The translations under genes and the position numbers were made by a program. A stretch of DNA of 64,000 bases from Streptomyces sp. CB02058 (lineage in GTDB: Bacteria > Actinomycetota > Actinomycetes > Streptomycetales > Streptomycetaceae). The notes under the pieces are model-generated. The model was not told the DNA's origin, made no database searches, and saw only the letters and a program-made list of their open reading frames with translations. Positions 8,510-17,643 of the stretch are shown here, one piece after another. Where the stretch lies: assembly GCF_001905505.1 (NCBI RefSeq), contig NZ_LIPG01000003.1:496001-560000 (forward strand), read 5' to 3'. Each line of letters begins with the position of its first letter. Position 1 is the stretch's first letter.

Positions 8510-10696
8510 TCACGTCTTGACGAGCTCGACCGGCTCCTGCCGCTGCACCGGAATCCGGCGCTGCAGCTGCTCGCCCTCGATGTCGAGGTCGGGCAGCACC
8601 CGGTCGACCGCACCGGGCAGCCACCAGGCGGCACGCCCCACGAGGTGCATGACCGCGGGCACCAGGGCCATCCGCACGACGAACGCGTCGATGAGCACGC
8701 CGATCGCCAGGGCGAAGCCCATGGACTTGATGACGGGGTCGTGCATGAAGACGAACCCGCCGAAGACGGCGGTCATGATCACGGCCGCGGCGGTGACGAC
8801 CCGAGCGTTGTGGCCGACACCGCTGATGACGGACTCACGGGCGTCGGCGCCGTGGACGAAGTCCTCCCGCATCCGGGAGACGAGGAAGACCTCGTAGTCC
8901 ATCGCGAGCCCGAAGAGGATGCCGATCAGGAGGATGGGCAGGAAGCTGACCAGCGGTCCCGGCGTGTCCAGGCCCACGAGCGACGCCAGGTGGCCCTCCT
9001 GGAAGATCGCGACGGTGATGCCGAAGGTCGCCCCGATGGTCAGCAGGAAGCCCAGCGCCGCCTTCACGGGCACCAGGATCGACCGGAACACCAGCATCAG
9101 CAGCAGGATGGACAGCCCGACCACCAGCAGGAGGTAGACCGGCAGCGCGTCGGCGAGCTTCGCGGAGACGTCGATGCCGACCGCCGTGGCACCGGTCAGC
9201 GCGATGGACGCCCCCGAGATGTTCGCGACCCTGTCCCGGATCTCGTTGACGGTGTCCTCGGTCTCGGCGGCGGTGGGGCCCGTCTCGGGGATCACGGCCA
9301 GCAGGGCGGTGGTGCCCTTCTCGTTCATCTGCGGAGGGGCCACGGCCAGCACGCCGTCGGTCTCCGTGATGAGCGCGGCGGCCTCCTTGGAGGCGGCGCC
9401 GGTCGCCTGGGCGCTGTCGCCGGACACGACCGCGATCAGCCGGCCGTTGAAGCCCTCGCCGAAGCCTTCGGTGGTCAGGTCGTAGGCGTCGCGGTTGGGC
9501 GACCCGACCGCTTCGGTGCTCGCGTCGGGCAGGGACAGCCGCATGTCCTGGAGGGGCAGGGCGAGAGCGCCGAGGCCGACCACACCGAGGATGAGTACGG
9601 GGACGCGCAGCCGTGCCACGATCCGGCCCCAGCGGAAGCCGAACGCGGACTGCGCCCGCGCCTCGTCCGACGGGGTGGCGTCGGCGGGCGCCCCGTTGCG
9701 CGCACGGAGCTTGCGGGGCAGGACACGGACGCCCGCGAAGCCCAGGACGGCGGGCAGGAGGGTGAGCGAGACCAGTACCGCGAGAGCGACCGTGGCCGCG
9801 GCCGCCAGCCCCATGACCGTCAGGAACGGCACTCCGGCGACGGTGAGTCCCGCCAGCGCGATGACGACAGTGGCGCCCGCGAAGACGACCGCCGAACCCG
9901 CGGTCCCGGCCGCACGGCCCGCCGCTTCCTCGCCGTCCATGCCCTCCAGGAGGTAGTGGCGGTACCGGGAGGTGATGAACAGCGCGTAGTCGATACCGAC
10001 GGCCAGGCCCAGCATCAGCGCCAGGATCGGCGCGGTGCTGGTCAGCTCCACGACGCTGCTCAGCGCGAACAGCCCGGCCATGCCGGCCGCGACGCCGACC
10101 AGGGCGTTCAGCAGGGTCATCCCCGCCGCAACCAGGGAGCCGAAGGTGAGCACCAGCACGAGCGCCGCGACGGCGACACCGATGATCTCGGTCGAACCGA
10201 CCTCCGGGACGCCCCGCATGATCTCGCCGCCGTGTTCGACGCGCAGATCGGTGACGGAGTCACCGGCCTTCGTGAACGCCTCACGCTGCGCGTCGGTGAT
10301 GCCGTCGACACCGGTCGTGAACTGCACCTGGACCAGGGCGTACCGGCCGTCCTGCGACACGGCCTTGGACGCGAAGGGGTCGACGGCCGCCAGGACACCG
10401 GGAACCTTCGCGGCCTCCTCGGTCACGGGGGCCACGGCGGCGGGTGTGAGCTTCCCGCCCTCGGGTGCGGCGACGACGATCGTCCCGGTCGCACCGCCGG
10501 CCTGCGGGAACTCCCGGGCCAGCGAGTCCAGGGCCTTCTGGGACTCCGTGCCCGGTATGGAGAACTTGGTGGTGGTCGGCCCGCTGAAGGCCGCGGCGGC
10601 CCCGCCGAGCAGTGCGAGCAGCAGCAGCCACAGGGCGAGGACACGCCCTCGGCGCCGGAAGGAGAGCCGGCCGAGCCGGTACAGCAGGATTGCCAT
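8510..10696 (-). CDS. MMPL/RND-type membrane exporter
   Basis: A 728-residue MMPL family transporter with the usual duplicated plan: one N-terminal membrane helix (ALWLLLLALLGGAAAAF), a large extracytoplasmic loop, five helices, a central basic cytoplasmic stretch, then the second loop and helix bundle. Family signatures include GLAVGIDYALFITSRYRHYLLEG in the first half and GILFGLAMDYEVFLVSRMREDFVHG in the second; the paired GxxxDY/D-Y residues are the proton-relay sites. Substrates of the family are lipids, siderophores or drugs, driven by the proton gradient. The adjacent TetR gene, 40 nt upstream in the same direction, is its probable repressor. Confidence 0.93.
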   Translation of the reverse strand: MAILLYRLGRLSFRRRGRVLALWLLLLALLGGAAAAFSGPTTTKFSIPGTESQKALDSLAREFPQAGGATGTIVVAAPEGGKLTPAAVAPVTEEAAKVPGVLAAVDPFASKAVSQDGRYALVQVQFTTGVDGITDAQREAFTKAGDSVTDLRVEHGGEIMRGVPEVGSTEIIGVAVAALVLVLTFGSLVAAGMTLLNALVGVAAGMAGLFALSSVVELTSTAPILALMLGLAVGIDYALFITSRYRHYLLEGMDGEEAAGRAAGTAGSAVVFAGATVVIALAGLTVAGVPFLTVMGLAAAATVALAVLVSLTLLPAVLGFAGVRVLPRKLRARNGAPADATPSDEARAQSAFGFRWGRIVARLRVPVLILGVVGLGALALPLQDMRLSLPDASTEAVGSPNRDAYDLTTEGFGEGFNGRLIAVVSGDSAQATGAASKEAAALITETDGVLAVAPPQMNEKGTTALLAVIPETGPTAAETEDTVNEIRDRVANISGASIALTGATAVGIDVSAKLADALPVYLLLVVGLSILLLMLVFRSILVPVKAALGFLLTIGATFGITVAIFQEGHLASLVGLDTPGPLVSFLPILLIGILFGLAMDYEVFLVSRMREDFVHGADARESVISGVGHNARVVTAAAVIMTAVFGGFVFMHDPVIKSMGFALAIGVLIDAFVVRMALVPAVMHLVGRAAWWLPGAVDRVLPDLDIEGEQLQRRIPVQRQEPVELVKT

Positions 10697-10736
10697 GCGA
10701 AAGAGGCGTCTTTCTGTTCGAACGGGACGACTTCTG

Positions 10737-11285
10737 TCAGCTGGTGGGACGGCCGAGGATTCTCAGTGCTCCCCGGAGGAGTTCGGCGCGCATGGTGTCG
10801 GGGTCGACGTCGAGGTCGGAGGCGACCGTGACGGCCACGCCCCCGATCACCATCTGGGCCATGACGCGCGCACGCGGCTGATCGGACCGGCCGGCCAGCG
10901 CGTCCGCGAGCTCGTCGACCGCCTCGGGGATGACGGCGAGGACCGGATGGCCGAGCATCTCGGGCAGTTCGGCGAAGATGATCTTGATTTCCAGATGGAA
11001 GCGCATCGCCAGCGCGATGTAGCCCGCCGCAGCCGGTTCGACGGCGCGTTCGCCGTCCAGCGCCGCCAACTCCGCACGCAGGACGGAGAGTCCCTCGGCC
11101 GGCGGGGTCAGCAGCTCGGTGAGGATCGCGTCCTTGCCGGCGAAGTGGTAGAGCAGGGACGCCTTGGAGCAGTGCGCCTCCACGGCGATGTCGTGCAGGG
11201 AGGTCCCCTTGAAGCCGTGCTCGGCGAACAGGCGCAGGGCCGAATCGAGAATGTGACGGCGCATCGGGGACGGCGGGCGTGACAT
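10737..11285 (-). CDS. TetR family transcriptional regulator of the MMPL operon
   Basis: A 182-residue TetR protein. The N-terminal HTH (ILDSALRLFAEHGFKGTSLHDIAVEAHCSKASLLYHFAGKDAIL, about residues 12-55) is canonical; the C-terminal helical domain (about 70-175) would bind the inducer. It is the first gene of a regulator-exporter pair, and two TGACCG-type palindromes lie 13-47 nt upstream of its start, the classic arrangement for autorepression and control of the downstream exporter. Confidence 0.93.
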   Translation of the reverse strand: MSRPPSPMRRHILDSALRLFAEHGFKGTSLHDIAVEAHCSKASLLYHFAGKDAILTELLTPPAEGLSVLRAELAALDGERAVEPAAAGYIALAMRFHLEIKIIFAELPEMLGHPVLAVIPEAVDELADALAGRSDQPRARVMAQMVIGGVAVTVASDLDVDPDTMRAELLRGALRILGRPTS

Positions 11286-11298
11286 GGGTTCACCGTAG

Positions 11299-11332
11299 CT
11301 GACCGATCGGTCAGCCCTGACCGTTCGGTCAG
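11299..11332. promoter_or_regulatory. Tandem TetR operator palindromes
   Basis: Two adjacent palindromes: CTGACCGATCGGTCAG (11299-11314, perfect) and CTGACCGTTCGGTCAG (11317-11332, perfect except the centre), separated by 2 nt. They lie directly upstream of the TetR start and would cover its promoter. Binding by this TetR is inferred from position and symmetry. Confidence 0.8.
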
Positions 11333-11460
11333 GAACTTTCGCGTGACGCCCGCCACTGCCGCGTCGTGGCCGTCGTGTGCCCTCCGATCGCGTCCGTCAC
11401 CCCGCTCCGTCGGCCGACTCCGCTGCTAGCGTGGCCGATCGACCCAGTGGGAGGGGCATC

Positions 11461-12294
11461 ATGACGGCGGCCGTGTTCCGTATCGGCGGGGATCTGACGG
11501 TGGGACGGCTCGGGTTCGGTGCCATGCACCTGCCCACGGAGCCCGGTACGGTCCGCGAGGCATCCGTCGCGGTCGCGCGACGGGCCGTGGAACTGGGCAT
11601 CACCCTGATCGACACCGCACACCTGTACGGCGCCGGGGCGAACGAGGAACTGCTGGCGGAGGCCCTGCACCCTTACCCGGACGGGCTGTTGATCACCACC
11701 AAGGTGGGAGTGGCGCGCTCGGACGAGTCGGGCGAATGGAAGCTCGACGGCCGGCCCGCCGTGCTGCGCGAGCAGGTCGAGAACGCACTGCGACGGCTGC
11801 GCGTCGAGCGGATCGAGCTGCTCCAGCTGCACCGCATCGACCCGGAGACGCCGCTCGCCGACCAGATCGGCACCCTGCGGGACCTCCGGACGGAAGGGAA
11901 GATCGGCCGCATCGGGCTCTCCGAGGTCACCGTCGGCGAACTCGGCGAGGCGAGGGGCATCGTCGGCATCGCGAGCGTGCAGAATCGCTACAACCTGCTG
12001 GATCGTGAGCACGAGCCCGTGCTCACGGCCTGCGAGGAGGCGGGGATCGCCTTTCTGCCGTGGCGCCCCGTCGCCTGGGGCGACTCCGGCGCGAGCGCCG
12101 GGGTCGCCGCCGTGGCGGCCGAGCTCGGCGCCACCCCCACCCAGGTGGCGCTCGCCTGGCTCCTGGGCCACTCACCGGTCGTCCTGCCGATCCCGGGCAC
12201 GGCCCGGATCGACCACCTGGAGGAGAACCTCGCCGCGGAACGGCTCGAACTCACCCAGGCCCACCGCGACCGCCTGGACGGCCTGTCCGGCTAG
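11461..12294 (+). CDS. Aldo/keto reductase
   Basis: A 277-residue NADPH-dependent aldo/keto reductase, (beta/alpha)8 barrel. The catalytic tetrad is complete: Asp about 51 and Tyr about 56 in LIDTAHLYG, Lys about 81 in TTKVG, and His about 124 in LQLHRID. The C-terminal LLPIPGTARIDHLEENL-like segment is the NADP-binding signature. The start follows GGGAGGGG. It is divergent from the TetR gene with the operators between them, so it may also respond to that regulator. The substrate is unknown. Confidence 0.93.
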   Translation: MTAAVFRIGGDLTVGRLGFGAMHLPTEPGTVREASVAVARRAVELGITLIDTAHLYGAGANEELLAEALHPYPDGLLITTKVGVARSDESGEWKLDGRPAVLREQVENALRRLRVERIELLQLHRIDPETPLADQIGTLRDLRTEGKIGRIGLSEVTVGELGEARGIVGIASVQNRYNLLDREHEPVLTACEEAGIAFLPWRPVAWGDSGASAGVAAVAAELGATPTQVALAWLLGHSPVVLPIPGTARIDHLEENLAAERLELTQAHRDRLDGLSG

Positions 12295-12555
12295 GAGCCT
12301 GCCGGGCCGATCGTGCGCAGGTCCGGGTGACGTGCGAGGGGGCGGTCGCCGTGCCGGGGTACGGACAGCCGCGCCCGTCACGGCGGGCCGGGTCGCCACG
12401 GTGCGGGCGTGCCCGAGCGCGTCGGACGCGGCGTGAACGGCCGAACGCCCTTTTCGGTCCGCCGCGTTCGGGTTCCCCCGGCTGCCGGCTCCTGCCGGAA
12501 CCCGGCGTGGTCCGCGAGGCTTCTCAGGGCGCCCGGCAGAACCCATGATGACGCA

Positions 12556-13053
12556 ATGGCCATCAGCGAGGAACTGCTCTGGGACGCGGAGCACAAGGAG
12601 ACGCCGATCGTTCCGCGGCTGCGGCGTACGGCGGTGACGGCCGGCTGTGTCGGCGTGTTCGTCCTGGTGCTGTGGGCGCAGTCCGACGCCACATGGGCGG
12701 TCGGCGCGGCCGCGGTCTACGTGCTGGCGGAGATCGCGTACCGGATGTGGGACCGGCGGCGCCTCGTCGAGGTACGGATCGTCGTCGACGAGGCCGATGG
12801 CCGTGCCAGGCTCCGCCTCCGGCAGGCCGGCGGACGGATCACCGAACACGACCCCCACCGAGTGGTCCGGGTGCTCATCATCCGCGACAACGTCCTCGAC
12901 TCGGCGAACCTGCGCCTGCGCCTGCACGGGAAGAGGGTCCTCTACGCGCGCCCAGGCCGCCCCCCGGCGGTCACGCCATGGCGGACGGCGTGCCCGAGAG
13001 CCCACGTCCGTGAGAGAAACGCCTGGTGGGGCATGCCGGGGATCCCCGACTAG
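12556..13053 (+). CDS. Small membrane protein of unknown function
   Basis: A 165-residue protein with two adjacent predicted membrane helices (about residues 24-42 and 47-62) followed by a basic cytoplasmic-type domain with regularly alternating Arg residues (about 70-130). No catalytic motif or family was recognised. No clear Shine-Dalgarno precedes the ATG; a CATGAT hexamer sits 6 nt upstream. The last 30 residues have a looser composition and may be poorly conserved. The 260 nt before it contain no recognised gene. Confidence 0.55.
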   Translation: MAISEELLWDAEHKETPIVPRLRRTAVTAGCVGVFVLVLWAQSDATWAVGAAAVYVLAEIAYRMWDRRRLVEVRIVVDEADGRARLRLRQAGGRITEHDPHRVVRVLIIRDNVLDSANLRLRLHGKRVLYARPGRPPAVTPWRTACPRAHVRERNAWWGMPGIPD

Positions 13054-13139
13054 GGTCCGTCCGGACTCGGACCGGGCCGAGAGCGACGGGTTCCGAGCGC
13101 TCGTGCCGGCCGGCGGCCCGCACCGTCGCCGCGATCTTC

Positions 13140-13610
13140 CTAGGCCTCGTCGGACCCGGACTCCGCCTCGGCGCGCAGCAGCGGGTGCGCCACTCCCGGG
13201 AACACCCGGGCCCGCACGACCTCCTCGGCCGACCCGCCCTGGACGACGGTCTCCGCCACACCCCACGGGCGCCCCGCGAGCCGGACGGTCAGGGTGTACG
13301 TGGCCGGGCAGCCCATGCACTCGTACCGGTCCGCCCAGACCTCCACGTCCGTGACGCTGCCCGGGTAGCGCTTCACGTGCCGGTGCCGGGCGTGGCAGCG
13401 GTCACAGGTCTCGCCGGGCTCGCACGTGCCGCCGCACGGGCACGGCACGTCCAGGGTCTCCGCGGGCCGCCAGCGCTGCGTGAGCAGGGCGTCGCGGGTG
13501 GCGCCCATGTCCTTCATCGCCTTCAGATTGCGCGCGGCGACGTTGTACGACTCGCCGGTCCCGGCCATCCGGTCCCGGATCACGTCCTTGCGTCCGCGGT
13601 TCGTCGTCAT
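13140..13610 (-). CDS. Cysteine-rich putative zinc-binding protein
   Basis: A 156-residue soluble protein with seven cysteines in the middle: CPC at about 57-59, then about 63, CDRC at about 69-72, and CMGC at about 98-101, with an HARHRH cluster between. This looks like one or two zinc-binding knuckles. The N-terminal helix (RKDVIRDRMAGTGESYNVAARNL, about 7-29) is a sequence seen repeatedly at the ends of Streptomyces accessory proteins. A beta-rich tail follows. No enzyme motif was found. Function unknown; a nucleic-acid or partner-binding role is only a guess. Confidence 0.6.
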   Translation of the reverse strand: MTTNRGRKDVIRDRMAGTGESYNVAARNLKAMKDMGATRDALLTQRWRPAETLDVPCPCGGTCEPGETCDRCHARHRHVKRYPGSVTDVEVWADRYECMGCPATYTLTVRLAGRPWGVAETVVQGGSAEEVVRARVFPGVAHPLLRAEAESGSDEA

Positions 13611-13830
13611 GTGTTCCTCCTGGGTGTACGCAGCCCGTCAGGAGGCTCACGAAATCGTCCCTCCCTACGGTACCTGCCGGGCCGCACCCGCGATCCCGGC
13701 CACCGGGCGCGCGGTGACGGCGGACCGGGGGCACGGAGATCGCCCTCGGTGGTTCGGACGGCCGGGCGGCGGGGCAGGACGAGGTGGACAGCCGAGAGCT
13801 GCTGCACCACCTGGGTAAAAGGAGCATCCG

Positions 13831-14697
13831 ATGGCAACGCCTCTTTCCGCCGACAAACTGCTCAAGGCCCTGCGGGACGAGGGTCTGCGTGTGGTCGAAC
13901 ACCGGAGCTGGCGCACACACAACCGCAACCACAAGGGCGCCTGGGGCCCCGTGCACGGAGTGATGATCCACCACACCGTGACCTCGGGCACGCAGAGCTC
14001 CGTGGACCTCTGCTACGACGGTCATTCGGCCCTGCCGGGCCCGCTGTGCCACGGGGTGATCGCGAAGGACGGCTCGGTCCACATGGTCGGCCACGGCCGC
14101 GCCAACCACGCCGGACTCGGCGACGACGACGTCCTGCGAGCGGTGATCGACGAGAAGGCGCTGCCCGCCGACAACGAGGCCAACACCGACGGCAACCGTT
14201 CCTTCTACGGCTTCGAGTGCGTCAACCTCGGCGACGGCAAGGACCCGTGGCCCGCCGCCCAGCTGGAGGCCATCGAGAAGGCGGCCGCCGCCGTCTGCCG
14301 GGCCCACGGCTGGAACCACCGCTCGGTGATCGGCCACAAGGAGTGGCAGCCGGGGAAGGTCGACCCGCGCGGCTTCACGATGGACTCGATGCGCGGCAGG
14401 GTCCGCGACCGCCTCGCCGGCAGGCCGGACGGCCCGCCGCCCCCGGCGACGTACGAGCCGTTCCCCGGCGCCGCGTTCTTCCGGGCGGGGCGGCACAGTG
14501 CCGTCATCACGGCGATGGGGAAGAGGCTGGTGGCCGAGGGCTGCGGACGGTACGAGGTCGGCCCCGGCCCCGACTGGTCCGAGGCGGACCGCGCGTCGTA
14601 CGCCGCGTGGCAGCGCAAGCTCGGCTACTCGGGAAGCGGCGCGGACGGCATTCCGGGCAAGGCCAGCTGGGACAGACTCAAGGTGCCCAACGTCTGA
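13831..14697 (+). CDS. N-acetylmuramoyl-L-alanine amidase with C-terminal binding module
   Basis: A 288-residue protein with an Amidase_2/PGRP-type catalytic domain (about 20-190). Zinc-ligand motifs are VMIHHT (His about 47-48) and GHKEW followed by KVDP. The C-terminal 80 residues (about 205-288, EPFPGAAFFRAGRHSAVITAMGKRLVAEGC ... DGIPGKASWDRL) form a cell-wall binding module of the type found in Streptomyces phage endolysins. No signal peptide is visible. That absence and the modular plan suggest a phage-derived lysin or moron rather than a secreted autolysin. It would cleave MurNAc-L-Ala bonds. GTAAAAGGAG precedes the ATG. Confidence 0.85.
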   Translation: MATPLSADKLLKALRDEGLRVVEHRSWRTHNRNHKGAWGPVHGVMIHHTVTSGTQSSVDLCYDGHSALPGPLCHGVIAKDGSVHMVGHGRANHAGLGDDDVLRAVIDEKALPADNEANTDGNRSFYGFECVNLGDGKDPWPAAQLEAIEKAAAAVCRAHGWNHRSVIGHKEWQPGKVDPRGFTMDSMRGRVRDRLAGRPDGPPPPATYEPFPGAAFFRAGRHSAVITAMGKRLVAEGCGRYEVGPGPDWSEADRASYAAWQRKLGYSGSGADGIPGKASWDRLKVPNV

Positions 14698-14714
14698 GCC
14701 CGCCGCAGTGATCG

Positions 14715-14800
14715 GGCCGACAGGTGATCCGCGCAACCGCCCACGCGCCCGGGACGGACGGCAGGCCGTCGAGTCCAGGGCACGCGGATCACCGTCGGCC
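14715..14800. repeat. Long-armed inverted repeat between convergent genes
   Basis: GGCCGACAGGTGATCCGCG (14715-14733) is the complement of CGCGGATCACCGTCGGCC (14783-14800) except for one bulged base, separated by 49 nt. It lies between the amidase and GAP1 stop codons. It may be a large terminator hairpin for both genes; an excision scar is an alternative. Confidence 0.6.
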
Positions 14801-14895
14801 GGACACGGTCCGGTTCCCGCTCCGCTAACGCCACGAACCGCTTCAGGGGCGGTCGCCGGTCCGCCGTCCGCCGGTTCGGAGGTGCACGCTCCCGG

Positions 14896-17310
14896 TCAGC
14901 CCCGGCGCACCCGGCCCGCGATGCGCTTCCCGAGGCGTCCCAGTGAGCGGGAGGGGCGGTTCCAGGCGCGGAAGGCGTCGAGGGTGCGGCTGTTCCCCTC
15001 GCGTTCCACCGCCTGCTCCACCGCCGTCAGTGCGTCGGCGGCCAGAGCGCGTACCGCCGGGCGCAGCACCTCGTCGAGCAGGGCCGTGCGGGTCCGGGTC
15101 CAGGCCGCGCCCGCGTGCGGGTGGGCGTTCCACACCGTGAAGCAGTCCGCCACGTACGAGGGGTCGGCGATCAGCAGGGCCCGTACCTCGTCGCGGCGGG
15201 CCGCCCTGCCGTACGCGGCGATCAGGTCCTCGTCGCCGCTGTGCACGAACGCGTACAGCTCCGCGTCCGGCCGGTCCGGGGCGAGCAGCCGGTCCGCCAG
15301 GGCGCCGTAGGCCTGCTCCAGGACCAGGGGTTCCACCGGTTCGGCGCGGGCGCGCAGCTCCCGGGCGCGGTCGGCCCAGCCGGGCTCCGCCGTTCCCGCG
15401 CGCATGTCGCGGGCGAAGTCAAGCAGCATCAGGCAGGCGCGTACCCGGGCGGTGATCTCCTGCGGGAAGCCGCGCAGCAGGTCATGGGCGAGCTCGGGGG
15501 CGTCCTCGTCGCCGAGGGGGGCGGCGAGCGCGGCGTCGACCAGGTGCGCCCAGGTGCCGGCCGTCCGGTGGGCGTCGGACGTGGTCTCGGTGAGCAGCGA
15601 TCTGGCCTCGCCCGCCGTCGGGGTGTCCTCGCCCCACACCAGCCCGACGGCGGTCCGCAGCACGAGCGGCTCGGCGAAGGGGGACATGCCCGCCGCGCGC
15701 AGCACCGTGTGCAGGATGCCCACCCGGTCCGCCCCGCGCGCCTTCGCGCCCGGCGCCTCGGCGCACATCCGCAGATGCGGCAGCGCCTGGGTCCCGGTGA
15801 ACGGGAGGGTGACCCGGACCAGAAGCTTCTCCGCGCCCGCGGGGTCGTCGGGGGCGAGCCGGTCCAGCTCGCCCAGCAGCGCCGTACGGACGTCGAACTG
15901 CTCGTCCAGCAGGTCCAGCAGCGCGGGACACGCGCCCGCCTCCGGGTCGTCGAGCAGCGCGCGGGCCAGCCGGCGCACGACATCGGGCAGCAGTTCCCCG
16001 CAGTCGACGCCGAGCAGCCGCACGATCCGCAGCAGTTGTACGGTCCGCGCCACACCCCGGTCCACCCCGGGGCCGAGCTCGGCCAGCAGATCGTCGCCGA
16101 GCTCATCGACCAGGGCGGCGAGCGCGCGCTCCCCGGCGGGCTCGTCGAACGCCGAACGCGCGGGCGGCTCCAGGCCGACATCGCCTCCCCGTACGGCCTC
16201 CGTCACCAGCAGCGCGGCCAGCGGCGCGGTGACCGACGCGGGGCAGCGGCCGTCGAGCGCGGTCAGCAGCCGGAGCGCCGCGGCGCACTCCCCGGCCGTA
16301 CGGTCGTCGGCGGGAGCGGTCAGCGCGTCGGTCAGCTGCCGGGTGCGTTTCTCGTCCAGCGCGTACGGCCGCACGGCGGCCCAGTCGGCCGCCGCGGCAC
16401 GCTCGTCGGACCCGAGCGCGATGCCCGCGCCGAGCGCCGTCACGGCCAGCGGGCCCGCGGCGAACGGCTCGCCCGGCAGCTCCGCCGCCTCCCGGAACAG
16501 CTCGGGGGCCCGGCTGCGCCAGATCCGGGCGGCGGTCCCCGCCCAGGCGTCCTCCACCACCCCGGCCGGGCGCGGACCGGACGCGGCGTGCACACGGAAG
16601 CGGGGGTCGCGGGCATCCGGCGCGTCCTCCGGCAGGACCCCGATGACCTGGTGCGTCGTGTGTCCGGGCTGCCGTGTGTACGTCGTGAAGGTCAGCCGCT
16701 CGGCGTGCTCCCTGGGCAGCACCGCGGTGGCCAGCGCGACCCACCGGGCCACATCCGCGCTCTGCCGCTCCACGAGCACGACCGGCGGGGCGGACGGGTC
16801 CTCGCTCACCCGGCGCAGATCGCTGAGCACGGCGGCCAGCCACGGGCTGCGGGACACGGCGAAGTCCCCGAGCCCTTCCCTGGTGAGCCCGTGGGAGGGG
16901 CCCTGCGCGCCGGACAGCAGGGTCAGCGGGTCGGAGTGGGCGCGGTCCGGGGTCGCGGAGAGCCAGCCCGTTGCGCCCCACGCGGCGACCGGGAGGACCC
17001 GGCCCGGTACCGGCGTACCCGCGGGAAGGTGCACGCCGTGGGCGTGGAAGCCGCCCGAGGCGGTCGCCACGGCGCGGCTGAGCAGATGGCTGCCGTCGGA
17101 GAGCGCGGCGAAACCGAACGCGACCGGCAGCGCCCGGAGCCGTGCGTCGGTGAGCCGTTCGGGAGTGCCTGCCGGTGCCTCGTAGGCCAGCAGTGGTGCT
17201 GCCTCCGCGCGCACCGGCCCGGGTATCGCGGGGGTGACCGCGGTGTACCGGGCGGCGGACTCCCCGTCGCCGGCCGCGGCGGAGGTGTAGTGCAACTGCG
17301 GGAGGCTCAT
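14896..17310 (-). CDS. GTPase-associated protein 1 (GAP1)-related protein
   Basis: An 804-residue protein whose N-terminus (MSLPQLHYTSAAAGDGESAARY ... LPVAFGFAAL) matches the GAP1-N domain of actinobacterial GTPase-associated proteins. A middle domain (about 170-260, WLAAVLSDLRR, AERLTFTTYTRQP) and a long alpha-helical C-terminal region follow. Family members usually sit beside a TRAFAC-clade GTPase and have been proposed to act in conflict or signalling systems; their biochemistry is unknown. Here no GTPase gene lies in the neighbourhood. A poor TTGATA/TACGGA promoter pair lies about 115 nt upstream. Identity is from family recall, not a search. Confidence 0.75.
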   Translation of the reverse strand: MSLPQLHYTSAAAGDGESAARYTAVTPAIPGPVRAEAAPLLAYEAPAGTPERLTDARLRALPVAFGFAALSDGSHLLSRAVATASGGFHAHGVHLPAGTPVPGRVLPVAAWGATGWLSATPDRAHSDPLTLLSGAQGPSHGLTREGLGDFAVSRSPWLAAVLSDLRRVSEDPSAPPVVLVERQSADVARWVALATAVLPREHAERLTFTTYTRQPGHTTHQVIGVLPEDAPDARDPRFRVHAASGPRPAGVVEDAWAGTAARIWRSRAPELFREAAELPGEPFAAGPLAVTALGAGIALGSDERAAAADWAAVRPYALDEKRTRQLTDALTAPADDRTAGECAAALRLLTALDGRCPASVTAPLAALLVTEAVRGGDVGLEPPARSAFDEPAGERALAALVDELGDDLLAELGPGVDRGVARTVQLLRIVRLLGVDCGELLPDVVRRLARALLDDPEAGACPALLDLLDEQFDVRTALLGELDRLAPDDPAGAEKLLVRVTLPFTGTQALPHLRMCAEAPGAKARGADRVGILHTVLRAAGMSPFAEPLVLRTAVGLVWGEDTPTAGEARSLLTETTSDAHRTAGTWAHLVDAALAAPLGDEDAPELAHDLLRGFPQEITARVRACLMLLDFARDMRAGTAEPGWADRARELRARAEPVEPLVLEQAYGALADRLLAPDRPDAELYAFVHSGDEDLIAAYGRAARRDEVRALLIADPSYVADCFTVWNAHPHAGAAWTRTRTALLDEVLRPAVRALAADALTAVEQAVEREGNSRTLDAFRAWNRPSRSLGRLGKRIAGRVRRG

Positions 17311-17643
17311 GCGTAGGCCCTCATCGTCCCTGCCACGTGCGTCCCCGTCCCACGCACCGGCCGCCGCTCGCCGCCCTGTCGGGGCGGCCCGGCCCAGCGG
17401 AGCGACGACCCCGGCGGGGAGCTTTCCGTAGTCGTGCGGGCGACGCTATCAAGCCCTGACGCACTGTTGGGCCGCGCGCCGCAGGAGAGGCCGTGGGCGA
17501 AGTGACGCCGTCCGTGCGAGCGGTGGAGTCGTGGGCCGGGTCCGCGATCGGCCGTCGGCCGCCGCCGCGCCGTCGACCGGCAGGGGGAGGGGAGCGTCGC
17601 CCGGGTGCGGCCGGCTGCTCCGTCGCCGTGGGGCCGGGGCGGA
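17311..17643. other. Intergenic region between GAP1 and barstar-like genes
   Basis: About 330 nt with no supportable gene; frames that stay open here have Pro/Arg/Gly-rich shadow composition. It holds the upstream region of the GAP1 gene and the end of the upstream barstar-like gene. The 333-nt gap argues against a simple operon of the two. Confidence 0.6.
17425..17452 (-). promoter_or_regulatory. Candidate vegetative promoter for the GAP1 gene
   Basis: On the minus strand TTGATA and TACGGA are spaced by 16 bp, about 115 nt before the GAP1 start. The -10 match is weak. Confidence 0.3.

Noticed and set aside
8288..10831. An 847-codon plus-strand open frame
   Set aside because: Antisense to the MMPL exporter, which has unmistakable membrane-family motifs.
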